Position numbers and translations under genes: made by a program. Source: Symbiodinium natans (lineage: Eukaryota > Sar > Dinophyceae > Suessiales > Symbiodiniaceae). Taken from it: a stretch of DNA of 64,000 nt. This document shows, piece by piece, positions 29,801-38,716 of the stretch. The stretch lies in the NCBI GenBank assembly GCA_905221605.1, contig CAJNDS010000272.1:117308-181307 (forward strand), given 5' to 3'. Each line of letters starts with the position of its first letter. The stretch's first letter is position 1. The notes under the pieces were generated by a model. It saw nothing but the letters and a program-made list of their open reading frames with translations. It was not told the DNA's origin and searched no databases.

Positions 29801-31343
29801 TCTACCACCAGGTGCTCTGTGGTCCAGCGTGGCGATAAACCTCAACGTCAAGACGTCGGTACATTGTGATCACAACAATCTTCCGGAGGCACCCAGCTAC
29901 CTGATTGGGCTTGGCTCTTACTCTGGTGGAGGCTTATGGTGTCAAGGACAACCACCTGATGGAGAGAGAGGAGTGCATCGAAGGCTGCCAAGTGGACGGA
30001 TGGTTCGCGGCTATTTGCAACCAACGCACCATCAGGTCGTGAAGTTCGACTCCAAGAATGGACATGCCACCCAATCGTGGAAGGGAAATCGGATCGTGAT
30101 CGCGACCTATGTGACGAGGCTGGCGTCGCAGCTGCCCACGAACGACAAGGAATACCTGGTGGATGTGGGCTTTCCCAAGAAGGCACTTGAGGGCCCAAAC
30201 TACCAGTTCGCTGTGGAACAAGGACAGTCTTCTTCACCCTCTACAACGACCACGACAACGCCGAGTGAGACTGCACTGCCTCCTGGTGTGGATAAGAAGG
30301 AGTATGAAGCTTGGAAGGCCAAGATTGCGAAGTTCCACCGAGCGGCTGGGCATCCGACGAATCGGAATCTTGCCAGCATTGTGGAAGATGGTGGACATGC
30401 TGAGTGGAAGGTTCGAGCCGCTCTCGAACACAAGTGTCCGGCCTGTGAGGCTGGAAAACTGGGTGGAACCAGTGCTGGAACGATACCACCTACCAGCACA
30501 CAACCACACTATCGAGCGTGGGAAGCAGTTACGGTGGACGCAGCTGAATGGCCAGTGCCTGGCTCCAAACAAAAGGTGAAATTTCTCCTCTTCATGGACT
30601 ACGCCACCAAACTACGGGCTGTGGCTCCGTTGAAGATTTACGACGCCCTGTCCATGGATGCAGAGTCGGCCGACATGGTGATCCAAAGCTTCGCAGAGAA
30701 ATGGCTCAGTGTGTTTCCTAAACCGAAGGTGGTGATCATGGATGCTGCGAAGACCTTCACGTCGGCAAGGGTACATGAGTTCCTGGCATCCGTCAACATC
30801 CTTCCACACTTCGTAGCGGAGACGGAACACTGGAGTCATGGAGTGGCAGAAGCAGGAGTCCAAGATGTCAAGACCACGGCGACAGCAATTCAAAGGGACG
30901 CGCTACATCAAGATCCACGGGTGACGTTGTATTTGGCCGTTGCGTCGCTGAATTCCACGGAGTACACGGCAGGGTATTCGGCTTATCAGTGGGCCTATGG
31001 TCAGAACTACAACATCACGGATGAAGACTACCGGACCTTTGCGTCTATACCTGCAACCCAACAACAGGACTTCACTGCCCTGGTAACGGCCCGACAGCAA
31101 GCTGAGGAGATCGCCAGACGAACCAAGGCCCAACGTGTCCTCACTCGCCTGGCAAACACTTCCGTTCGACAACCGCTGCGAGAGTTCAAGGAGATGGACT
31201 TGGTGAAAATCTGGAGGAAGTTTCTGGCCTCCAGAAATCCACAAGGGTCCCAGAGGGGGGCTCAAAAAGGCAGGACGACCTCATTGGATTGGACCTGGGC
31301 GAGTGGTTTTTCACGAGATTCTTCCTCATCAAGAACAGGGTGA
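26817..31343 (+). CDS. pol: Protease-(modules)-integrase polyprotein of copia element
   Basis: A 1508-codon frame (open from 26784). Residues 43-55 are a zinc knuckle CFNCGGPHMARDC with CX2CX3HX4C spacing, one short of the usual CX2CX4HX4C. A Lys/Gly tail follows. The protease has DCGA at 158-161 (family usual D-S/T-G-A) and LIGMDFL near 249-255. Residues ~385-595 look out of frame; the real peptide there is in the +1 frame (28006-28593). A methyltransferase-like block spans ~635-830, an oxygenase-like block ~965-1110, integrase zinc site H1174, H1179, C1207, C1210, and catalytic D1241, D1309, E1345 (DD35E). The last ~35 codons are out of frame; the family sequence continues in the next ORF. 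Confidence 0.85.
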   Translation: MAESLALVEAQRTWTEAQKATAALKKDRGFGATLAATQGPMKCFNCGGPHMARDCPDRRHPYFGKGKGKGKSKQGYMTDMDAYYVKGKSKNAKGKNKKGFYMDADAVWKGKGKSNDWLPRTVNAYSSDMYIGGLELTSSMEAATATSTTTRPELGMVDCGATASAAPEAVVKGLIASILEKDHGARVDIDQSARPYFRFGDGRWGRALYRVQLSSSVSGSTRSCALYALPNPKEYFQAGFDKASLVPILIGMDFLGKVGNGMIIDFTTGLSTSTKDENPKVLQLSQNHKGHFMLDITEYLTLGHQNHEGHAHVVVSAEAHHDVKPEVHVLELHVVQFDLAAADTEHDLHQSRLRLLEMYQRSRQLQGIPISAHFRSMLATAQSLEAPTTSPTRFSNHVDDQREHRHGGGRDPCSGGEGQGPDGEATSSLIGPHALHEDGQEGSQGTSQMLAVLRRPPAQHSTIQCPWPVGAMPGLQPAPSVHAKKGITVKHDTNTQCCHGQEDAGATQDLAEWSTTHFQGVPPHDGEDLCGGGLGEVDQGVAHRDGPDDTTNQLPIHRTGERRDRDGNPHQRGRPRRGADCGLRGRSIPGTVKNANKYKPLTTKLAHRVMAMATLMATAAATSLVNLQLDGRDGVWEIACSPHSWLSESASAHGLAPRRVNYQAGYDLYKEATWEQLRDLRQQKRPRRLWFSLPCTKWCPWTAVNFRDSERKEVLEAQRRKERKMLRHAAKFIMETLQDDPDVDIYGEWPTRCLGWSQQAMLDLKAWLDQNDFPWLPCRVDGCVYGLRDSHGEAFVHKRWTIMTSNERFHHEYRSKLCPGNHTHSSITGGETSRTAYYPWRMVEAFVRTWKKQVVPDRHHALLSLRDDLPALQDLPEPTDVLEEAEVDLVDEAVMMATVLEEHHYMVEADRLQLEHRAREACARGQLEIADCEGIIQQLFEHNKRGGEPHQRGTTSGKNSFAFGAYSHGAFMGVLNYTKQYPEVVKYVNKFLRRHLPPGALWSSVAINLNVKTSVHCDHNNLPEAPSYLIGLGSYSGGGLWCQGQPPDGERGVHRRLPSGRMVRGYLQPTHHQVVKFDSKNGHATQSWKGNRIVIATYVTRLASQLPTNDKEYLVDVGFPKKALEGPNYQFAVEQGQSSSPSTTTTTTPSETALPPGVDKKEYEAWKAKIAKFHRAAGHPTNRNLASIVEDGGHAEWKVRAALEHKCPACEAGKLGGTSAGTIPPTSTQPHYRAWEAVTVDAAEWPVPGSKQKVKFLLFMDYATKLRAVAPLKIYDALSMDAESADMVIQSFAEKWLSVFPKPKVVIMDAAKTFTSARVHEFLASVNILPHFVAETEHWSHGVAEAGVQDVKTTATAIQRDALHQDPRVTLYLAVASLNSTEYTAGYSAYQWAYGQNYNITDEDYRTFASIPATQQQDFTALVTARQQAEEIARRTKAQRVLTRLANTSVRQPLREFKEMDLVKIWRKFLASRNPQGSQRGAQKGRTTSLDWTWASGFSRDSSSSRTG
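28006..28593 (+). CDS. Cys-rich module in the alternate frame
   Basis: The +1 frame relative to the polyprotein opens at ATG 28006 (MSTTNVNIDTEAAEILAAAA) and runs 195 codons. It contains CWPC, an H-rich stretch and QCQVCNLRLLYTPRKG, suggesting a small zinc-binding domain, then a Lys-rich helical part and an acidic tail (DDQDEELIVDYEAEAF). The frame is also open upstream to 27826. It is far more protein-like than the overlapping polyprotein frame. Re-entry to the polyprotein needs a -1 shift near 28590. I recall similar Cys-rich segments in dinoflagellate copia proteins (knowledge, not checked). Confidence 0.6.
   Translation: MSTTNVNIDTEAAEILAAAAKAKAQTVKQRPRSLDPTRCMKMDKRDPRAHPKCWPCYGDHLPSTAQSNAHGQWVQCQVCNLRLLYTPRKGSPSNTTQTHNAATVKKMLEQLKTLLNGARPTSKVCHHMMAKIYAEEVLEKSIKELLTATAPTTRRTSYPSTAPANDVTATAIHTNEDDQDEELIVDYEAEAFLVP
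28719..29310 (+). other. Cytosine-methyltransferase-like module
   Basis: Within the polyprotein: VWEIACSPHSWLSESASAHG (from residue 635) sits where motif I of C5 methyltransferases would be. SLPCTKWCPW gives a PC dipeptide (694-695) like motif IV, IYGEWPTRC (E748) replaces motif VI ENV, and CRVDGCVYGL (778-787) resembles the motif VIII region. Order and spacing fit, but the glycine-rich cofactor loop is not canonical, so activity is doubtful. DNMT capture by dinoflagellate LTR elements has been reported; whether this is the same lineage is unknown. Confidence 0.45.
29700..30150 (+). other. 2-oxoglutarate/Fe(II) oxygenase-like module
   Basis: Residues ~965-1110 of the polyprotein read FGAYSHGAFMGVLNYT, then VHCDHNN (H1016, D1018), LIGLGSYSGGGLW, and GHATQSWKGNRIVIATY (H1083, R1092). 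The HxD...H...R arrangement with a GxYxGGxLW strand between is the metal and cosubstrate signature of Fe(II)/2OG dioxygenases such as the TET/JBP and prolyl-hydroxylase groups. All four key residues are present. Substrate unknown; being beside a methyltransferase-like block makes nucleic acid a plausible guess. Confidence 0.5.
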
Positions 31344-33999
31344 CCAAAGGCGACACATTGTCTGGGTGATCATCGGGGCCCAGCTGTATCGCTGCTCTGT
31401 TCACTCTGTACGGCATGTAACAGAGTCCGAAAGATTCCAGTTTGAAGTCAGTGGTGAGGAGAACTACACCAAATGGAAAACCCTGGCCGACATCCTCCCT
31501 CGAAGAGAATACCAAGACGTCGTTGATGAGGAACCTGATGAGAATGAGCGTGAAGTGCCTGATCTACCTGATGAACCAGACAGCACGACGACGGTGGTGG
31601 CTCCTGTTCGACGACTACGCCAAAAGACATCCTTCAAGCCGGGCGAGTGGACGGAGCATCCTGTGCGAGACCGGCTACAAGATGAGGTGGAGAATGTCAA
31701 CGATTATGGACCAAGTACCAGTGGAGATGGAAATGTGGAAGCGTCACAAGGGTCTGGACAAGGCCGAGATGATGCCCCGATACGCGAACCACCACAAGCC
31801 AAGCGACACAAGGTCGAGGGAGCAGATGATCCACGGCGATCGACTACCATCTCTGAAGCCTCTTGGGTCGAGGCACTTCATGCTGAAGCGGAGGTGGAGA
31901 GTCAGGAAATGGACATTCTTACGGCGCTCAACGAGACGGTCGAGTTCCTGAAGATCGAGTTTGAAATACCATCGGTGACAAGCAACCGGCAGGCAAAGAT
32001 GTTGGAGCGCAACCCCGTTGCATACCTGGTCAAGAAGATGCGGGACTCGGAGGTGGTGCTGTCAAAGATCTCGCCTGACGAACGTCGTCTCTTCGAGAGA
32101 GCGAAGACAAAAGAGGTGGACTCATTTCTCTCGAATGAAGCCGTTCGCAAATGCCTGTCGAACCAAGAGATCCGTGAAGCCTACGACAGCAACCGCATTG
32201 TCAAGGCCAGATGGGTGCTGACGTGGAAGCTGGTGCCACCAGAAGACAGGGAAGCAGCCAAGGTAGATGCCATGGAGAACCCCAGCACCCTGCACAATCG
32301 AGATGGCTCGCGAAAGGCCAAGGCGCGTATTGTACTACTTGGATTCCAACATCCGAGTTTGTTGGACAGGAACTTCAAGACGGCAGCCCCTGTCCAGTCC
32401 ACCATTGGCCGGAACTTGTTGTACCAGATGTCCGCGCAACACCAGTGGGAGATCGAGGGTCTGGACCTGGCGACGGCTTTCCTTCAGACACAGCCAACAG
32501 AAGCAGATGAGCGATTGTGGACGACAGGAGTGGAGGAGTTAAGAAACGCTCTGAATGTTGGTTCTGAAGGGATCATGCGAATCCTTCGGAATATCTATGG
32601 GTCCACGACGGCACCAAGGGGACTTTGGCTGGACCTCCACAAGAAGCTGACGGCCATGGATGCAATACCGGTCATGGCGGAGCGATGCCTGTGGATTTGG
32701 CTGTCCAAGGAGCGAAAGGACCGTGATCTTCCCCTGGTGATTGGAGCTATGGGTGGACATGTTGATGACTTTCATCGACTTGGAGATGGTTCACCAGAAT
32801 GGCTGGAGATCAAGAAGAAGATCGACACGGCGTATCGCTGGGGAATGGCCAAGAAAGGCAACTATCGACATGCTGGAACGGATGTCGCAACCGTGTGGCA
32901 GCCCGACGGCAATTTCGCAATCGAGGTGGATCAGTCCTACTACGTGGAGGGAATCCCCGATCTTGCAATTCCTCCTGAACGACTCCGAGACAATGGATCC
33001 CTACGTCCCCAAGAAGTCGGCGCTTGCAGAACAACACTTGGGGCATTACAATGGTTGGCCATTCAGACCCAACCTCAACTATGTGCCAGGTGCAACATCC
33101 TCTTGACAGAGATCGTGGTGGAAGGAACCCTAGCTCATGCGCGAGAGATCCAAGATATGTTGGGGGAAGTTCGCAGGCACTGCGTGAAGCTCCGTTTCTT
33201 CAAGATACCCACTGCCAAACATTGGACAGAACTGGTTGTGATCTCTATGGGGGATCAAGCTCACACAAACCGACCTCGAGGAGATTCGACTGGAGGTATG
33301 GTGACGATGATAGCTGGCCCGGAATCGCTGCTGGGAAAAGTCTGTCCGATGACCTTGGTGGCATGGCGAACGTGGAAACTGCAGCGCAAGTCTATAAGCT
33401 CCAATGACGCGGAGGTTCAGAGCATCCTGGAGGCCGAGGACCAGAACTTCCGAGTGAGATTGGTATGGACCGAGCTACATGGAGCTTCCCGACGAAGCAA
33501 TCCACGAGAGAACCTGGTGTTCGTGGCCGAACAGCAGATCATGCAAGTGCGTGGAGTTCTTTGCACGGACTCCCGGGGTGGTTACGATGCTGTGGAAGTG
33601 AACGAGAGTCCACTGCTGGGACTCTCAAATCTACGGGCGGCATTGCAGGCCTTCCAGTTAAGGGAGAACCTCAGAAGAGTTCGGTGCGAGCTCAGATGGG
33701 TGGCCAGCGACTACGACCTTGCTGACGGCCTCACGAAGAAAAAGAGTGATGCCCGCAATGGACTCATGAAGTTTCTCGAGACCTGGTTGTGGTCGATCGC
33801 CTTCGACAAGAACTTCGTCAGTGCCAAGAAGTCGAAACAGCAAGGGAGCACAGCAATTGGCAAGGTGGATGACTACTTGAATGCCCGCTCGAACGCCACA
33901 TGTGTACAGATGCCATCGCTGAACGAGTTTTGTGGTGGTGCAGAGAGTCATGTCATCGATGGCATGTACATGTACAGTGAAGAACCACCCAACTTGTAA
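31303..33999 (+). CDS. pol: Reverse transcriptase / RNase H of copia element
   Basis: An 898-codon frame from this ATG; the frame is open from 31207 and conserved-looking sequence (KKAGRPHWIGPGR) lies before the ATG, so translation probably enters by a +1 shift from the integrase frame near 31240-31255. Reverse transcriptase shows LDLATAFLQT (D388) and HVDD (D488, D489; most copia elements have YVDD). RNase H shows SSNDAEVQS (E704), TDSRGGYD (D756) and LADGLTK (D808). The last 20 codons lie inside the 3' LTR and the TAA is at 33997. Confidence 0.9.
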   Translation: MVFHEILPHQEQGDQRRHIVWVIIGAQLYRCSVHSVRHVTESERFQFEVSGEENYTKWKTLADILPRREYQDVVDEEPDENEREVPDLPDEPDSTTTVVAPVRRLRQKTSFKPGEWTEHPVRDRLQDEVENVNDYGPSTSGDGNVEASQGSGQGRDDAPIREPPQAKRHKVEGADDPRRSTTISEASWVEALHAEAEVESQEMDILTALNETVEFLKIEFEIPSVTSNRQAKMLERNPVAYLVKKMRDSEVVLSKISPDERRLFERAKTKEVDSFLSNEAVRKCLSNQEIREAYDSNRIVKARWVLTWKLVPPEDREAAKVDAMENPSTLHNRDGSRKAKARIVLLGFQHPSLLDRNFKTAAPVQSTIGRNLLYQMSAQHQWEIEGLDLATAFLQTQPTEADERLWTTGVEELRNALNVGSEGIMRILRNIYGSTTAPRGLWLDLHKKLTAMDAIPVMAERCLWIWLSKERKDRDLPLVIGAMGGHVDDFHRLGDGSPEWLEIKKKIDTAYRWGMAKKGNYRHAGTDVATVWQPDGNFAIEVDQSYYVEGIPDLAIPPERLRDNGSLRPQEVGACRTTLGALQWLAIQTQPQLCARCNILLTEIVVEGTLAHAREIQDMLGEVRRHCVKLRFFKIPTAKHWTELVVISMGDQAHTNRPRGDSTGGMVTMIAGPESLLGKVCPMTLVAWRTWKLQRKSISSNDAEVQSILEAEDQNFRVRLVWTELHGASRRSNPRENLVFVAEQQIMQVRGVLCTDSRGGYDAVEVNESPLLGLSNLRAALQAFQLRENLRRVRCELRWVASDYDLADGLTKKKSDARNGLMKFLETWLWSIAFDKNFVSAKKSKQQGSTAIGKVDDYLNARSNATCVQMPSLNEFCGGAESHVIDGMYMYSEEPPNL

Positions 34000-34163
34000 C
34001 TCCCGCTACATATGGGCCCGAGGACTAAGGGGCCCCTTTTCCTTGTGTGATAGCCATAGGCTGCAGCACGGAGCACTGCGCTCCCTGGAAAACCGGTGCG
34101 TTGTGCACCCCCTTGAGAGCCCTGAGACATCGCAATCACGCTACCCTCGCATCACCCGCTGCA
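33939..34163 (+). repeat. 3' LTR of copia element
   Basis: 225 bp, identical by eye to the 5' LTR. The pol frame runs 61 bases into it. A polypurine tract just upstream is weak (GTGGTGG). Confidence 0.95.
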
Positions 34164-34168
34164 GTTTA
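34164..34168 (+). repeat. Target site duplication GTTTA (right)
   Basis: Second copy of the 5-bp duplication; the pre-insertion site would read ...TTTTCGGTTTAGTTTG..., a degenerate telomere-like stretch. Confidence 0.9.
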
Positions 34169-34859
34169 GTTTGATTTCATAGGGTCTTGGGGTTTGCCAG
34201 GGCTTTTTGGGTCAAAAGGGCTTGTGGGCATGTAGGTTTATAGGGTCAAAAGGGGCGGATGATACGGTTTCGAAGGTTTATGAGCTTCTGAGGGGCTTTG
34301 TCGGGTTCATAGGATTGAAAGGGTTCGCAGGGAGGTTTATAGGTTGAGCAGGGTTTATAGGGTTTTTGGGGGGTCTCTAGGGCGTAAGGATTCGTAGGGC
34401 TTCTTGGGGCTTACAGGGCTGAGGGTCTGAAGGGCGTCCGCTCGTGGGTGTTTGGGGTTTTTGTCCCTCCCCCCCCCTGAGCACCCCGTAGACTGCAAGA
34501 CGCCATGTGGGGCTGTGGGGGAGGGGGGACTCCTGTCTGCACGCAACCATCATACTGTGGCACTTTCTTACCCATCATCATGACAGTACAAGAACTCAGA
34601 CGCGAAGGCAAGTCTGAAATACCTGGATCACACAAAGGCCAGGCTTTCAAACACAACCACGGCTGCTCTCCTGCCAGCAGCAGCAGAACAGCAATGCGAA
34701 GACGAAGATCCAAGCCCAGTAACCTTGTGCGGCTTCCCGCGCTTTCGCTTTGACCAAGGAACCCTACATCAGGGGGAAGCAACTCAGAAATCCTGTCAAG
34801 ATAAGCACGGACCGTAAGCCCTTGTAGGTTTAGCCCCCCGGATCTCCGGATGTTACATC

Positions 34860-35165
34860 CTAGAATGAACACATCCGCGAGCTCTCGCTTCTGAAGCCAT
34901 CGGCCCCCGGAACCCCCTTCCGCGCGACTAGGCAGCCCATGGCATGGATGTGATCCACCAGCCAGATGATCGAGCCCTGGCTGAGATCCATGCTGAGACC
35001 AGCGAGGGGGAACGTGCGAAATCATGCTGCTGGGATGCGATCCTCCCTCCTTCCCCCCCGCCCTTCCCCCCCCCCGGAAGCTGCCTCACGATCGTACAAG
35101 CAGAGGGTGCCGTCCTGCAAGGCGTCCAGCGTATCGGTAGCTTCTCGGTGTGGTTTTTGGGAGCT
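34860..35165 (-). CDS. Two linked exons, unknown protein
   Basis: Exon 35165-35085 follows an AACTGCAG acceptor and has 27 codons (SSQKPHREATDTLDALQDGT LCLYDRE) up to a GC donor. After a 108-bp intron, exon 34976-34860 (acceptor CTCAGCCAG) continues in phase 0 with GSIIWLVDHIHAMGCLVARK and ends in TAG; an alternative GTTCCG donor lies inside it. The element's 3' flank is 700 bp away. Family not recognised. Confidence 0.5.
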
Positions 35166-36622
35166 CTGCAGTTCTTCTGGAGAGGGCTCTGAGAACCGAG
35201 ACCCCCAAAACTTCAAGAGGTGCGCGTGGCAGAACACAAGACCCCTGAAATCGGGGGGACCCTGCAGATAAGAACTCCAGGGACTGGGATTTCCACAGCT
35301 TTGCTGATACTCTTCCCCCTGTTATACTAACGAAATTTAGGTTCCGGAACAAGAACCCCAAATATCCATGTGCCCGGCCAGAACCTTCTCCAACCTGCTC
35401 ATCCAAAGTAAATAGATGTCGCCCGAAACCTGACACCCCACGACAATCACTCTACACATTATAAGACCCTACAGTATAAACCCGACAGGTATCTCGGGGT
35501 TCTACCATGGACCCTTCAGGTTGTACCCTTGGGTTTTGGGGTCCCTCTTTCAAGGATCTATAAGGGCCACATTAGGAGAATACCTTTAGGTGTACAACCT
35601 TGGGGGGTCCGAGTCTGAATCCCTTGAACGTAGACCCTGGAGAATGCATGCCCCCCCCCCTCCCCTTCCCCAACCCAGAACCCCAATCGCCCAAAAAACC
35701 TAATCCCTAAACACCACATCCCTCGAACCCCAAGCCCTGACCTCCAAACCCCAACTCCTAAACCCCATCCTAAAACTCCAAACCCCAAACCCTAAACCTC
35801 GACCCGAATCCCTAAAACCTCCAAACTCCCAACCCTGCACCCTCAACACCCAAAACCCCCCAAATTTCCCGAAGCCAGTGAGAGGTGTGCGCTCCGCATT
35901 CATGGCGAAGTGTTCCCTGCACTGGTGACAGATGTTCGGCTCCTCCTGCTGTGGCTTAGAGCCGGGCTTAGCGTGTCTAAGGGAAGTTACCGGGTCTCTT
36001 CGTGTTGGCCCCTTTTCAAGGGGACCCCTTTTTTACCCCGTATGTGCCCTGCACAACCCAAGTTCCCATACTTCAGAGCCCTTGAAAGGAGGTAAGGGAC
36101 CATGTTAAGGCTCCATATAACTACCCGGCCAGTTCTCCCGATGATGGTTCCCTCTTTGGGTACCCGAAATTGACGGGGGGCCGCCGCAAAGGAAGGACCC
36201 CAGTAGAAGGACCCCCCCAAAAAGAGACCATACTTAGAGAGGTGACCATTTAGGGTTTGAGGCTTTTCCGGTTTCGGGTTTGGGGGTTTTATGGCTTTAG
36301 GGCTTTGAGCTTTAGGGCGGTCGGGCTGTTGCGGCTGTACGGGTTTTCGGGCGTGGGGGGGGGGGGGGGGGCTTCGCTTGATGCAACGCAGTGGAGCTGC
36401 GTAGTCATTGTCAATACCAGCTACTCGACCCACTAGACCCCAAAGGCCCTAAAGCGCCAAGGTGCCCGGGAAGCTTGAGAGCAAGTGCCAGAAAGCCCAG
36501 TCTATACTCCCTTGAGAACCTTAAAAAACATCAGTAATTTTAGTATCCTCTTGGGTTTTATGTAAACAAAAACAAAACATAACTCCCAAGGGGGATATAG
36601 CAGTGCGGCCTGAATCTCGCAG

Positions 36623-36695
36623 CCTTCAATCGGCGACTCCTGCGAAGGCGGAAGGGGGCGTTTATCGAGGTGCCAGCAGCTCAGACAGTCCTCAG
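36623..36695 (+). CDS. Candidate exon
   Basis: Acceptor AATCTCGCAG (36622) and donor CAG|GTAGAT enclose 73 bases: FNRRLLRRRKGAFIEVPAAQ TVL with two split bases at each end. Basic; function unknown. Confidence 0.4.
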
Positions 36696-36840
36696 GTAGA
36701 TTCCTTTTTGGGTTTAGGGTTTAGGGTCTAGGGTCTAGGGTTTAGGGTTTAGGGTTTAGGGTTTAGGGTGTAGGGTGTAGGGTTTAGGGTCCTGGACAAT
36801 GTGAAGGACTGCAAAAGCTGAGGGGGGTGGAACTGCATAA

Positions 36841-36957
36841 TGTAGGGGTCGGAATAAATACTCATATTTAGTATTTCCTTTATAAGCCTCATGGTCCCTT
36901 TGTATTTATACTACAACGACCCCCCAAAACCCTATTCTAATTGTCCAGGCCCCTATA
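36841..36957. mobile_element. MITE copy C (inverted)
   Basis: Begins TGTAGGGGTCGGAATAAA and ends AATTGTCCAGGCCCCTATA, the reverse complement arrangement of 47328-47433. Both terminal inverted repeats are recognisable. 117 bp, no ORF. Confidence 0.6.
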
Positions 36958-37049
36958 CCCCCAGCCCTAAACCCTGAACCCTAAACAATAAACCCTATTC
37001 TCATTCTGAACGCCCCTATATGATCCTCTTTTTCCTAAGCCCCCTATAC

Positions 37050-37136
37050 GCGTGTCCAAGAGTGGGACTCCTCACAGAGCTGGGAGATGGGGTTGGCGAA
37101 GCCCATGTTCGGGTCGGTGTAGCGGCACTGCGTCAC
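37050..37136 (-). CDS. Candidate exon with CxYTxPxxGF motif
   Basis: Acceptor AATGCGCAG at 37137 and donor GTATAG at 37049 enclose exactly 29 codons: VTQCRYTDPNMGFANPISQL CEESHSWTR, phase 0 at both ends. CCCTAAA-type repeats lie on the left and TTTAGGG on the right. The CRYTDPNMGF block resembles CFYTSPDLGF in the exon at 62566-62655, suggesting paralogous genes. Family unknown. Confidence 0.55.
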
Positions 37137-38716
37137 CTGCGCATTAGGGTTTAGGGTTTAGGGTTTGGGGTTTCGGGTTTAGGGTTTAGGGTTTAGGGTT
37201 TGGGGTTCAGGGTTTAGGGTTTAGGGTGTTTAGGGCTAGGGAATGGCGATCACCCTGAAACTCCAGGGTGGAAAAGGCGCTTTCAAAGCAGAATGGTTTC
37301 AACGGTGGCGCTCCTACATGTTTTCCTGTCATGCACATCACCTGCCCTAAACCCTAAACACTCCTAAACTTTCCTAAACCCTAAACACTCCCAAACTCGC
37401 ACCCCTATTTCGGGTTTAGGGTTTATTGCTTAGGGCTTAGGGTTTAGGGTTTAGGGTTTAGGTTAAACTCCTTCAAACCCTGTCCCAAACCCCAACTTTG
37501 GGTCGGACGTTGACGCAAGTGAACGCGCAGGCGAAGGGCTTCCTTAGGGCTTCTTTTTCGGTCTTAGGCTTGTGGGGTTCTGGGTTTTTGGGGTTGAGGG
37601 ACCGCCAGCGAGATGTGGGGAGTTTCCAAACATTAGGGTGCCAATTTGGGGATCCTGAGGGATTTGAGGCATGTAAAGGGGGACCCTCAGGTTGAGAAAT
37701 GGATACCGCAACTCTGTTCAAGCACTGGCCTCTAGGGCTCTAGTCCCCTGACTCTGGCTCCGGCATCCAGCGCAGAGCTCTTCAGAAGCCTCAACCCTGC
37801 TTAAGCTGAACCGCAGGTCTTCATGGGCACGCGCACACGCGCAGCTAGATGCTGGCCACGCGTCACTTGCGCGATGAATGGACATTCTTGGGGGCACGGC
37901 CGGCTAGCCGACAAGCCCTTAGCCGGCAATCATCTGCGGGAGAACTTCGACCAGGCATTCTCATCTCCCACGGGTGCAAGGCTTAGCAGTCGTATCACTT
38001 GCCCCTAAACCCTAAACCCTAAACCCCCCACCCCCTGACAATAGGACGATGGCTTTAACTTTCACGAATTTGGAGAGTCTGGAAGCTGGATGGTTCGACA
38101 GCTTGCAAGGATTTCGTGACCTTCCGGCGGCTGAGTCGCGGGCCGATTTCAACGCTTCATCCCCTGCAAACCCTGAATTTCCCGACTTTCTGATGAGGCC
38201 AGCAAGATGCGAACTCAACATCAAGCCGCGACAAGACTTAAGAAGCCCTGAACCCCTGAAAGCCGCAAACCCGAAGATCTTGAAGGCAGGTCGCATGCCA
38301 GTGCGTGCAGTTCATTAAATACCTCAGTTCAGCCGCGGATTGGAGAGGCTGTCATGCAGAACCCGTACAACCCCTGTTACCCTGGTACCCTATGCGCCTG
38401 CAATCCTGGCCCTAGAACATCCCTCTAAACACTCTTGTGTAAGTGCCGCCTCTCACTTCCAGAAACCAATCCAAGTTGCGGCATCAGGCATCGCAAGCCC
38501 TGAGGGTGTTGGTGCTGGTGGCTTAGGGGGGGACTGCGCTTCCCGTCTTCGCACGCACGCTTCAGACATCTACTCCCAACTCAAGAAGTTTGGTTTGAGG
38601 CTTTCTATGATTCATGCAACTCAAGGAATGAAGTCTTACAATCCACTTGATGGCTCCCAAGACGACTTTTGCTCGACAGCCACGAAGGACAGGCGGCGCA
38701 GCGCACTTCGGTGCAG

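Larger units (their letters stand above)
25187..34163 (+). mobile_element. Complete Ty1/copia LTR retrotransposon
   Basis: An 8977-bp element with two LTRs read as identical, a GTTTA target duplication, a primer site, Gag, zinc knuckle, protease, integrase, reverse transcriptase and RNase H. Integrase lies before reverse transcriptase, which defines the Ty1/copia order. The body contains no telomere-like arrays, unlike all flanking DNA, which fits a recent insertion. Coding lies in two frames, in five alternating segments. About 1.9 kb between protease and integrase carries modules not found in a minimal copia element. Confidence 0.95.

Noticed and set aside
33915-33938. Canonical polypurine tract before the 3' LTR
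   Set aside because: The sequence ends GTTTTGTGGTGG, which is only partly purine; second-strand priming site left unassigned.
26347-33951. Numerous minus-strand frames inside the retrotransposon
   Set aside because: They are antisense shadows of the Gag and Pol frames, with no recognisable domains or starts.
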